Source: an uncultured Saprospiraceae bacterium
GTDB taxonomy: Bacteria; Bacteroidota; Bacteroidia; Chitinophagales; Saprospiraceae
DNA: 64,000 nucleotides
Reading direction: 5' to 3'
Assembly: GCA_937981555.1 (NCBI GenBank)
Contig: CALJOK010000022.1
Span: 62,001 to 126,000 of the forward strand
The notes under the pieces are model-generated. The model did not search any database. It worked only from the letters and a program-made list of their open reading frames with translations, and had not been told where the DNA came from. The translations under genes were made by a program, and so were the position numbers. This document shows positions 25,543 through 34,005 of this stretch, piece by piece (within the stretch, counting starts at the first letter, position 1; every line of letters starts with the position of its first letter).

Positions 25543-26958
25543 TTATTTCATTACTACAAATTTTAAAATCGTCGTTCCCTCAACAGTAGTGATTTTATAA
25601 AAATAAATTTGCGGACTCAAATCACTAACCGATACGTCTAATTTTTGTTTTCCAAAAGCCATGTTTTTAGAAAGTAATGATTTGATCAATCGTCCACTCT
25701 TATCCAAAATATCAATCGTTACTTTTCCTTCTTGTGGAACATCAAATTCTAAAGTTTGATTTTTATGAGCAGGATTTGGATAAGCGACAGCTTGATGTTT
25801 GCCTTCCCCTTTTGTAATAGTATTCCAATCATCTAATGAAAAATCCACCGATGGATCCAACAATAAAAAGATTCTCTTTTCATGATTAGATAATTTCTCT
25901 TGCTTTGGAATCATTTGTTCTGGAAAGGGTAGTGGGTAAACTTTACCAATCACTTTTGCCCCTTTTAAAACTATTTCTCGATTCAATCCAATCAATTCAT
26001 TTTTCAAAATTAAAATATCTGTATCATACCGATCGACCAAAGCTTGGATTTCTTTTCGAGCAATTCCCTCATTCATAAAACCAATGATATGTGAATAAGA
26101 ACCGACCAACTGAGTCATCTGTTCTGCTTTGTAAATTAATTCAGGATTTTCAATTGCTGCTAATTCCTTATCCATTTTCGAATACAAATCATTTTCAAAA
26201 TGTTCAATTCGTTTTGCCCGAATATCTGCCAATGCTGCTTTGTCTCTATTCGAAATTTTGGACGCTAATTTTGCTCTTAATTTTTTATATTTTGGCAAAG
26301 CAAATTCATTCATGATCACTAACAATTCCTCCGCAATTGGTTCGTACATTTCTATTTTTGCTAAAATATCAGCTTCTCGTCTTTCTCTATGTTCCTTGTT
26401 GGCTTGGACATATTGCGCATATTGCTGTCCCGTTAATACGGATTCCATCATTTCATTTTCTACTTGTATTTTGGCCTTTCTCCCTTCTGTACTATAACCG
26501 AAATTGGATGCTTTTATAGCTTTTCTTTTTTCAACAATTTGCGTTATTTGTTCATTTGTAAATATAATGTTAGGATATTTTTTTTGTAACCGTCCAAGTT
26601 CTTTTTGAGGATTTGGCTCAAGGATTCCTTCTGCTATATTGGCCTGATAGATTTCTTTTTGCTCTATCATCAATATTTCAAGAAATCTTTTTTCTTCTTG
26701 CTCGATTAAAGCATTTATCTTTTTGTTAAGAATCTTTCTAGTTTCAATATCTTCATGAGGAAGATCTGCCATCTGAGTATACAACTCATTTCGTTGATCT
26801 TCAATATCTTTTCTAAGCGCTTTAGATTGTTGTTTTTGAGATTTAGTCAATCCAAGATTATGAATGTAATTAGAAACTACTTGCGCAGAACTAATATTTG
26901 CAATCATTAAAAAAATAAAAAGTAAAAGAATAGAAAAAGTGTGTTGATGAGATTTCAT
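25543..26958 (-). CDS. T9SS-exported coiled-coil protein
   Basis: Encodes 471 aa. Signal peptide 1-25 (ends ISSAQ). Residues ~28-320 are almost entirely helical and charged, rich in Glu/Lys/Gln, with LGLTKSQKQQSKALRKDIE and several similar helices, reminiscent of LTxxQ/Spy-like helical domains. Residues ~390-471 are a type A T9SS sorting domain: YPNPAHKNQTLEF, IDILDKSGRLIKSL, PQIYFYKI and a closing KFVVMK. It should be secreted through T9SS and anchored or released at the surface. Function otherwise unknown. Confidence 0.8.
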   Translation of the reverse strand: MKSHQHTFSILLLFIFLMIANISSAQVVSNYIHNLGLTKSQKQQSKALRKDIEDQRNELYTQMADLPHEDIETRKILNKKINALIEQEEKRFLEILMIEQKEIYQANIAEGILEPNPQKELGRLQKKYPNIIFTNEQITQIVEKRKAIKASNFGYSTEGRKAKIQVENEMMESVLTGQQYAQYVQANKEHRERREADILAKIEMYEPIAEELLVIMNEFALPKYKKLRAKLASKISNRDKAALADIRAKRIEHFENDLYSKMDKELAAIENPELIYKAEQMTQLVGSYSHIIGFMNEGIARKEIQALVDRYDTDILILKNELIGLNREIVLKGAKVIGKVYPLPFPEQMIPKQEKLSNHEKRIFLLLDPSVDFSLDDWNTITKGEGKHQAVAYPNPAHKNQTLEFDVPQEGKVTIDILDKSGRLIKSLLSKNMAFGKQKLDVSVSDLSPQIYFYKITTVEGTTILKFVVMK

Positions 26959-27160
26959 AACTAATTTAATTTTGATTAATAAAGATTAGGATTTAGAATT
27001 TAAATATGCTCTAACTTGTTTTTACCTAATTCTTCGCTATATAGATAAGACGCTATTTGGAAACAAAAGGAACAGCCTAATCAAAACTTTAACTAAAACT
27101 CATTCAAATATTTGTACTGTGTTTGCTCTTAAGCGAGTGGGGGAAGTAAGGAGTATTTCA

Positions 27161-28405
27161 CTAACTGACCAATTTATTAAAATCCCGACCACTAGGATTT
27201 TGATATACCTGCAAATCAAACTCAGGCACCACCGCTAAAATATGATCGAAGATATTTCCTTGAATACTTTCATATTTTACCCATTCTTTGTCTTTGCTAA
27301 ATACGTAAATCTCGATGGGTAAGCCCTGTTCAGTTGGTGCAAGTTGTCTAACCAAAAATGTCATTTCTTGATTGATCATCGGTTGATTTCTTAAATAAGC
27401 TTCTACGTAAGCACGAAATGTTCCAATGTTGGTCATCCTTCTACCATTAACAAGATTGGATTGATCAACTTGTTCTTCTTGATTATAAACTTGCACCTCT
27501 TTTTTCGTTTTTTCAATATAGTCTGAGATATATTGGATCTTGCTAAATCGATTCAACATTTCTTCGGTACAAAATTGAATGGTATTGATATCAATACTGA
27601 TGGATCGTTTTATTCTCCTTCCACCAGACTCATCCATTCCTCGCCAATTTTTAAACGATTCAGTTATTAAGGCATAAGTCGGAATGGTGGTAATGGTTTT
27701 ATCCCAATTTTGCACCTTAACAGTCGTTAAAGCTATTTCAACAATATCACCATCTGCCCCATATTTTGGCATTGAGATCCAGTCACCATTGGCGACCATC
27801 TGATTGGCAGATAATTGTATACCTGCAACAAAACCCAAAATTGCATCCTTAAAAATAAACATCAATACTGCGGTAAGCGCACCTAAACTACTGAACAAAT
27901 AAACTGGTGTTTTATTCAATAGAATAGAAATGATAAATATGCCGCAAATGAAATAAATGATTATTTTAAAAACTTGGATAAAACCTTTTATCGGAATTCT
28001 TTTTGAAATTTCATAGGTATTATAAATATCCAAAGAGGCATTTAAGAATGCATCAAGTGCAAGAATCCCCAATGCAATCATATAGATTAAAGTTATACCA
28101 CTAATCAAAGCAATAGCTAAATCATAACCTTCTAATGGGATGGGAATAGATAAGTAAATAACCATGGCGGGAGCGAGATGAGCCAATCGGTTAAATACTT
28201 TTTTGCGAAGAACGACATCGTCCCATTGTGTTTTTGTCCGATTAACAATAGCAGTTAGTCCCCTCAGGATAAATCGTTTTGCCAGAAAGTCAGCAATAAA
28301 ACTTATAATAATGATCAAAATAATAATTAAACCTCGAGCGATTAGGTCTGCAGTTGTTAAATCCAAACCTTGATTTAATATCCAAGTTCTAATAATTTCT
28401 AGCAT
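27161..28405 (-). CDS. MscS-family mechanosensitive channel, YbdG-like
   Basis: Encodes 414 aa. About five transmembrane helices (~22-42, ~72-90, ~95-115, ~140-160, ~165-185) precede the MscS pore and beta domain: FKDAILGFVAGIQL, MVANGDWISMPKYGADGDIVEI and TTIPTYALITESFKNW. The C-terminal domain (~260-414) contains FRAYVEAYLR and GLPIEIYVFS, which match the YbdG/mini-MscS group rather than short MscS. It is expected to open under membrane tension during osmotic downshift. Monocistronic. Confidence 0.9.
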   Translation of the reverse strand: MLEIIRTWILNQGLDLTTADLIARGLIIILIIIISFIADFLAKRFILRGLTAIVNRTKTQWDDVVLRKKVFNRLAHLAPAMVIYLSIPIPLEGYDLAIALISGITLIYMIALGILALDAFLNASLDIYNTYEISKRIPIKGFIQVFKIIIYFICGIFIISILLNKTPVYLFSSLGALTAVLMFIFKDAILGFVAGIQLSANQMVANGDWISMPKYGADGDIVEIALTTVKVQNWDKTITTIPTYALITESFKNWRGMDESGGRRIKRSISIDINTIQFCTEEMLNRFSKIQYISDYIEKTKKEVQVYNQEEQVDQSNLVNGRRMTNIGTFRAYVEAYLRNQPMINQEMTFLVRQLAPTEQGLPIEIYVFSKDKEWVKYESIQGNIFDHILAVVPEFDLQVYQNPSGRDFNKLVS

Positions 28406-28709
28406 TAATTTTTTTAGTTTAAGTCAAATGATTTTGTCCAATCGGTATTTTAAAATTGAGTAAAGGTAGTTAAACAATTGACTTGTGAGTTGCTGGTATT
28501 TTGAGGTGGATGATGTGTGTGATAAGAGCTGGTTTTGTTTCTATGTACTTGTTGACTGGTAGCTGAAAATTGCTAAGTACTTGGGGGAGCGAGAGATAAA
28601 GATTATTTTTTATAAATTTGTCTACTGTTTCTTAGCCACGAATTAATATCAATTTTTACGAATCATGATTTACATATTAATTGGTTATAGAGTACTTAAA
28701 TTAAACAAC

Positions 28710-29927
28710 ATGAAACTAAATATTTACTACCTACTTCCTTTTGTCCTAATTACCACTTCCATATTCGGTCAAGCACCGAAAGTAATAAAAGCAGAAACTG
28801 AAATCTATCTAACTAACGAGAATAAATGGCGAGGAACTGCATTAGAATTATACGAATACTCTGGCGACTTATTAACTAAGTACACCGATCAAAGTTGGTA
28901 TTCCATCCCCGAAAAATATGTTAATTCGGAAATTATAGAATATCAATATAATGATGATGATCAACTACAACTGCGATTGCTATATAATTTTACATCAGCG
29001 GATGCGATCGTTCAAAACTTTTATTGGGACGAATATTTCTATAATGAAAAAGGGTGTTTGATTGCGCTAAAAGATAGTGTAAGTAGTATTCACGGAATAT
29101 ATGACCAACATTATTTTGAATATCAAGTCGATGAAAATTGTAATCCGATTGAAGAATTAAAAACTTCTTTACCACCGAGCGGTGTTTTATATTTTCATAA
29201 AACGACTAGAGTTTTTGATGCATCAAATGTACTTCTTAAGGATACCCTATTTAGAAGGTATAACGACAATTGGATCGTAGAAAGAATTAATGATTATGCG
29301 TATGACACGGCAGGTAGGTTAATCGAAAACCACGTTACAATTTATGGTAGTTTTAATGTTACAGAGGAAACGGAAGAATGGACTTTTGATGAACATGATC
29401 AACTGGTTTACTATATTCGATGGCGAAAGACTTCCTCCAACCCTTATAAATTAATCAAAAAAGATAGTATGGTCATTGTTTATGATGACCAATATCGAGT
29501 TTCCAATAAGGAGGTTTATCAAACTAATTTTACGACAGTTTCACCCGTTGATATTTATACCTATGATTATTATTGTCAGGATATTTTAAGGCAATCGGGC
29601 AAAGAAGATTTGCCACGGATTTATCGAACTTTCTATGAATACGCACCTGGATTTGATGACGAATGTGCGGAAGGACTGGAAGATATTTCAATCTCTATTT
29701 ATCCCAATCCTAATCATGGAGAGATGATTATAACAAGTGATTTATTGGCTGCGGAAAGTGCTGTGGTTCGTGTATTTGATGTGGCTGGAAGAGAATTATA
29801 TGTTCGAGATTTCTTGATTTTAAAAGATACCTATTCTCTAGATCTAACTTTTCTGATTCCTGGGGTTTATATGATTTCTATTCAGACAAAAGGATTTGTG
29901 AAAACGGAAAAAGTTATGATCCTTTAA
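28710..29927 (+). CDS. T9SS-exported protein of unknown function
   Basis: Encodes 405 aa from the ATG at 28710, chosen because it yields a proper signal peptide (MKLNIYY... SIFGQ); an earlier in-frame start would add 15 residues before it. Residues ~25-325 consist of repeated strand pairs with Tyr-rich motifs (YEYSGDLL, YDTAGRL, FDEHDQL, YDDQYRV), resembling YD/RHS-like or beta-solenoid repeats. Residues ~335-405 are a type A T9SS sorting domain (IYPNPNHGEM, VFDVAGREL, PGVYMISI, KVMIL). Likely surface-exposed or released. Confidence 0.78.
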   Translation: MKLNIYYLLPFVLITTSIFGQAPKVIKAETEIYLTNENKWRGTALELYEYSGDLLTKYTDQSWYSIPEKYVNSEIIEYQYNDDDQLQLRLLYNFTSADAIVQNFYWDEYFYNEKGCLIALKDSVSSIHGIYDQHYFEYQVDENCNPIEELKTSLPPSGVLYFHKTTRVFDASNVLLKDTLFRRYNDNWIVERINDYAYDTAGRLIENHVTIYGSFNVTEETEEWTFDEHDQLVYYIRWRKTSSNPYKLIKKDSMVIVYDDQYRVSNKEVYQTNFTTVSPVDIYTYDYYCQDILRQSGKEDLPRIYRTFYEYAPGFDDECAEGLEDISISIYPNPNHGEMIITSDLLAAESAVVRVFDVAGRELYVRDFLILKDTYSLDLTFLIPGVYMISIQTKGFVKTEKVMIL

Positions 29928-30027
29928 GTTGGGATGATTGGTTGTGGTGGTAAAGGTAGTATAAACGGGAGTGTAGTTGCACAAAAATACTTGTAGCTTC
30001 GGATAAAATTCGATTCCTTCAAAACTT

Positions 30028-30066
30028 CATTGTCAACTAACAAAACATTTTTGTTAGTTGACAATG
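30028..30066. terminator. Perfect 18-bp hairpin, probable terminator
   Basis: 30028-30045 pairs perfectly with 30049-30066 around a 3-nt loop. It lies ~100 bp after the T9SS-cargo gene. Its T run is inside the stem, so termination is likely but not certain. The rest of 29928-30280 shows nothing else I can name. Confidence 0.7.
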
Positions 30067-30282
30067 GCCCTTCGACGCCATCAAAACTTCAGAGTTGCTC
30101 CAAGCATTCCATTAAGCTCAGTCTTCCATCGATCATCTAAAAGAAATCTATCTCGTATGAGGTAGATTTTTCTATTTCAAGTACTAACTCATTTTTTGCA
30201 AATGTTAAAGTTTCAATTTTAAGTAAAGTTAAGTTGCTGATAATCAATTGTTTACGGTTAAAGGTAATTGTCCTGTAGACAT

Positions 30283-30328
30283 AACTAACGAATTAGTTTC
30301 GATAACTAATCAATTAGTTATAGCTTTG
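30283..30328 (+). promoter_or_regulatory. Tandem BlaI-type operators overlapping the blaI-blaR promoter
   Basis: Two dyads with the same half-sites: AACTAA-cgaa-TTAGTT (30283-30298) and ATAACTAA-tcaa-TTAGTTAT (30302-30321), centres about 21 bp apart, i.e. two helical turns on the same face. A Bacteroidota -7 box, TAGCTTTG, follows at 30321-30328, 22 bp before the start codon. The arrangement fits autorepression by the downstream BlaI-like dimer. Confidence 0.75.
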
Positions 30329-30350
30329 TTTTATCAAAAGAAAAATAACT

Positions 30351-30716
30351 ATGCAAAAATTAGCAAAAAGAGAAGAGCAAATTATGCAATCCCTTTGGGA
30401 TCTTAAAAAAGGCTTCGTAAAAGAAATTATTGAAAATTTACCAGAGCCCAAACCTCATTATAACACTGTCTCTACTATGGTTCGGATTTTAGAAGACAAA
30501 GGATTTATAGGACATGTTGCCTTTGGTAAAACCCATCAATATTTTCCAAAAATCTCCAGAGAAGAATATCAAAAAACAGCAGTAGGGGATGTGTTAGGAA
30601 AATACTTTGATAACTCTTATTCTAAAATGGTGGCGTACTTTGCGGAAGAAGAAAACATAAGTGAGCATGAACTGGAGGAGATTTTAAAAATGATCAAAAA
30701 CAATAAAAAATCATGA
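30351..30716 (+). CDS. BlaI/MecI-family transcriptional repressor
   Basis: Encodes 121 aa. The winged-helix domain (~1-75) has the family pattern LAKREEQIMQSLWDLKKGFVKEI, then HYNTVSTMVRILEDKGFIGH, followed by a C-terminal dimerisation helix region (~76-121). In BlaI/MecI the site cleaved after signalling lies in this C-terminal part. The stop overlaps the start of the BlaR-like gene by 4 bp (ATGA), so the two are translationally coupled. Two operator dyads lie directly upstream. Confidence 0.92.
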   Translation: MQKLAKREEQIMQSLWDLKKGFVKEIIENLPEPKPHYNTVSTMVRILEDKGFIGHVAFGKTHQYFPKISREEYQKTAVGDVLGKYFDNSYSKMVAYFAEEENISEHELEEILKMIKNNKKS

Positions 30717-33133
30717 TACCATATATTATCCACGTATCTATATTGTTAGCAGTCTGCTATGCTTTTTATTGGTTGTTACTTCGACAAGAAACATTTTTCC
30801 AATTGAATAGAAGTGTATTACTTGCCTGTTTGGTTATACCGTTATTACTTCCGCTGGTTTCGATTCCTGCGTCTTGGTCTTTAGGATTTTTTCAAAATGG
30901 AAGTACAGCCTTCAATAGTTCAACGACTTATATTTCTTCGAATGAAAAAATGGAAAAGTCCACTTCTGAAAAAGTAAAACTAGGAGTGAATCATATTTCA
31001 GAAACGACTGCAAAAACTTCTGAGACTCTTCCAGAAACTAATGAAAAGCAAGTGCCAGCAATTCAAGCCCAGATGTCTATTGATGAAGTGTTGACCTACC
31101 TTTATTTTTCGGGAGTCATCATTTTTTCGTTGGCATTTTTTATTCAACTGATCTTGATTTTGGCAAAAGTTACTTCGCTTCAATCAATAAAAGATGGTAA
31201 GTATCGAATCGTAGAGTTAGTAAAAGATGAAGCACCGTATTCATTTTGGAACATCATTTTTATCAATCCAACTAAGTATGATCCCGAGACTTATGAGCAA
31301 ATCTTAGCGCATGAAAAGATTCATATTGACCAAACTCATTTTGCCGATAAACTACTTGTTGAAGTTATCTTGATTGCATTTTGGTTTAACCCTTTTGTCT
31401 GGTTATTTCGAAAAGCGATTACTAATAATTTAGAATTTTTAACTGACCAAAGTATGCTTACTCAAGGTTTTCCCAAACAAACTTATCAGTTGAGTTTACT
31501 AAAAGTATCTGTTCCTCAACATCCTTTGAATTTAACTATTAATTATAATCAATCATTTTTAAAAAATAGAATAACTATGATGAATATGAAAAAATCTTCC
31601 GCGCGTTCCATTTGGAAATACTTATTTATTATTCCACTATTGGCATTTTCAGTCATGAGTCTCAATGCGGTAAAGACAACTCCAAATGATCCCACTCCAG
31701 TTTCTGAAACTAGGGTAAATGATATTTCTATAGAAAGTGATGTTGCATCAATTCAAAAGGAAGAGGCAATTGCTAAAAGTGAAATTAGTGAAAGAGTTAC
31801 AGACGCTTATTTAAATAACAATACTCTTACAAGTGCCGAAGAACGATGGAAAGATCAGTTAAAAGAAGAATTGATTTCAAATTTGACTGCAGATGATATG
31901 TGGAAAAAAGGAAACCATATCTTTAAATTATTTCCTGATAAGATTATTTATGATGGTGTAAAAATGAACAGAAAGTTAACCAGAAAATATAAAGCTATTT
32001 TCGAAAAATATGACATCAGCCCTGATTCTAATCGGTTTTTGATGCTTGCACCAATTGTTGTGATGAGTGGCAAGTTTGTATCTGATGATGCCAATTTTGA
32101 TGGAGAAAGTCATATTGATATTTTTAATGAAGAGCAAGATTTAACGACATCAGGTGAAATTACCAATAGGTCTTACTCTTCAAATTCACAATTTGAGAGA
32201 CGAATTTATGGGTATGGCGAATCAAATGCTCAAGGACATGCAAAAAGATATGCAGAGCATAATGCTCAAATTACCAATCATAACAATTCCCAATCATCAG
32301 CAGGTGGCACTCATATAGAAACGATCAATGGTAAAACTTATATCAGAGGAGAAGCAGGAAGCATACATAATATCAATGGTAGAACAATTAAAATTCCTAG
32401 TGATAGCCAAAATCAAACTTATTTATTAGAAGAGGATGGTTCATTTTCTGAAGCTACTCCTGGCGGAATCTTTTCAAAAGAAACGAGTAAGAGAGGTCGT
32501 GTCTTATTTGATTATGGACCAAAGTGGACGGATAACCCTTCGACTTTTATTGGAAATATGAAAAGTACTAATCATTGGAAATTACCTGACTTCTATAAAA
32601 AAGTACAAGAAGAATTGATTAAAGATGAGATAGTAGAGGAGGGTGAAAAAATTAAAATTTCATTTGAAAAAAGATATGTTGATGTAAATGGCTGGCACCT
32701 AACCGGAGGGCACGATCAAAAATATTACAACTTAGCGAAACAATTTAATATTCCTGCCATGGAAGGATGGAGTATGGAAATCAACAAGGAGCATGTGGTA
32801 ATTAATTCTAGGATTAGTGATGTAACACAGTTCCGATTGGATGTATTAAATGCACTTCAAAAGGATCAACTTATTTTGAATAAGAAAGAAGAAGTGCAAC
32901 TTAAAATAACAGGTACTCGAATTATTTTAAATGGAACTGATGTTCCACAAAGTCGCTTCAATTTTTATAGAGACCTAATCCACCAATATCAAATTACTCC
33001 AGGACCTGGAAAAGAAATTGTCATCAACGAAAGAAGAAAAGAGTCTCTTTTTGGGAAGAAAGATTTTACTTCAATTCGAATAGGATATTATTACGATGGA
33101 TCTTATTTGGGGATGATTATGTTGACTGATTAA
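30713..33133 (+). CDS. BlaR1-like M56 sensor metallopeptidase with repeat extension
   Basis: Encodes 806 aa. N-terminal membrane helices (~7-25, ~36-55, ~125-150) flank the M56 zinc peptidase; HEKIH at ~200 is the HExxH motif and NLEFLTDQ the third-ligand region. A further helix at ~302-320 is followed by a long extracytoplasmic part. That part lacks a penicillin-binding sensor domain; instead it holds three related ~70-residue units (near 384-445, 632-700 and 710-775), each with an acidic LxxxLxxD opening, a strand, an ING/NG or YDG turn and a YxxLxxxYxI-like helix. It should sense an envelope signal and inactivate the BlaI-like repressor. The true regulon is unknown. Confidence 0.88.
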   Translation: MIPYIIHVSILLAVCYAFYWLLLRQETFFQLNRSVLLACLVIPLLLPLVSIPASWSLGFFQNGSTAFNSSTTYISSNEKMEKSTSEKVKLGVNHISETTAKTSETLPETNEKQVPAIQAQMSIDEVLTYLYFSGVIIFSLAFFIQLILILAKVTSLQSIKDGKYRIVELVKDEAPYSFWNIIFINPTKYDPETYEQILAHEKIHIDQTHFADKLLVEVILIAFWFNPFVWLFRKAITNNLEFLTDQSMLTQGFPKQTYQLSLLKVSVPQHPLNLTINYNQSFLKNRITMMNMKKSSARSIWKYLFIIPLLAFSVMSLNAVKTTPNDPTPVSETRVNDISIESDVASIQKEEAIAKSEISERVTDAYLNNNTLTSAEERWKDQLKEELISNLTADDMWKKGNHIFKLFPDKIIYDGVKMNRKLTRKYKAIFEKYDISPDSNRFLMLAPIVVMSGKFVSDDANFDGESHIDIFNEEQDLTTSGEITNRSYSSNSQFERRIYGYGESNAQGHAKRYAEHNAQITNHNNSQSSAGGTHIETINGKTYIRGEAGSIHNINGRTIKIPSDSQNQTYLLEEDGSFSEATPGGIFSKETSKRGRVLFDYGPKWTDNPSTFIGNMKSTNHWKLPDFYKKVQEELIKDEIVEEGEKIKISFEKRYVDVNGWHLTGGHDQKYYNLAKQFNIPAMEGWSMEINKEHVVINSRISDVTQFRLDVLNALQKDQLILNKKEEVQLKITGTRIILNGTDVPQSRFNFYRDLIHQYQITPGPGKEIVINERRKESLFGKKDFTSIRIGYYYDGSYLGMIMLTD

Positions 33134-33300
33134 ATAAAAGTAATGTACGGTGAATAAGTAATATTGATTTACGATCTTTAGAATCAGAATTATTTATTCA
33201 CCGTTCATCGTTGTCTTTCACAAGTATACTAAATGGAAATGATGATGAGGAAGGTTGAGAGAGATTAGTTTTGTCTTGTTCAGTAGGTGCACCCCAAATA

Positions 33301-33330
33301 GAAAAAGCCCAGATTGCTCTGAGCTTTTTC
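33301..33330 (-). terminator. Rho-independent terminator
   Basis: GAAAAAGC pairs with GCTTTTTC, with an inner CAGA/TCTG stem. It lies 3' of the minus-strand RRM gene and could also stop readthrough from the BlaR-like gene. Confidence 0.75.
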
Positions 33331-33382
33331 ATTAAGTTTTATCGATTAGAGAGTATCAATGATACTCATTAGTTACGATTGT

Positions 33383-33703
33383 TTAGTAACGACCACCGCC
33401 GTATCCACCGCCGCCACCGCCACGGTTTCCACCACCATATCCACCACCGCCACTTCGGTTTTCCCGAGGTTCTGCTTTTTTAACAACGATCGTACGACCA
33501 TCAAAGTCTTGATCATTTAAGGCATCGATAGCAGCTTGCGCTTCGTCATCGTTTGCCATTTCGACAAAGCCGAAACCTTTCGACCTTCCAGTCATTTTGT
33601 CCATAATAATTTTTACGGAATCAACAGCTCCATGAGCTTCAAATGCATTTTGTAAATCTGATTCTCTAGAATCAAAGTTCAATTTTGCTACAAAAATATT
33701 CAT
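33383..33703 (-). CDS. RRM RNA-binding protein with glycine-rich tail
   Basis: Encodes 106 aa. Residues 1-80 are one RNA recognition motif with RNP2 (IFVAKLN) and RNP1 (KGFGFVEM); residues ~86-106 are a Gly/Arg/Tyr tail (GGGYGGG type). Small RRM proteins of this kind occur in Bacteroidota and cyanobacteria, where several are cold-induced RNA chaperones. The long region upstream (33704-33840) may hold its promoter and 5' leader. Stand-alone gene. Confidence 0.92.
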   Translation of the reverse strand: MNIFVAKLNFDSRESDLQNAFEAHGAVDSVKIIMDKMTGRSKGFGFVEMANDDEAQAAIDALNDQDFDGRTIVVKKAEPRENRSGGGGYGGGNRGGGGGGYGGGRY

Positions 33704-34005
33704 ATATAAGAATAATTAGTTACCTCAATTAACTGAGGTAGAGTAAATAAAAAAAGTATTTAGAAAAACTAAGGTGAGATTAAAAAAGCCTAAAAGAAAG
33801 GAAGAGAATAATCTAAGAACTTAATAGTTCGATGTAAATATTATTAGTTAATAATTAATTACACCCTTTTGACGGGGAGTTATTCGGGAAGTCACTTTTG
33901 TTGAGAGAGTTTGTTATTTTCTTTTTGATGGGGATGACCAAGCTCTACTTTTCATTAAGTGTAAAAGTAAATTTATATTTAGCTTTCAAAACAAAATCGC
34001 TTTAC

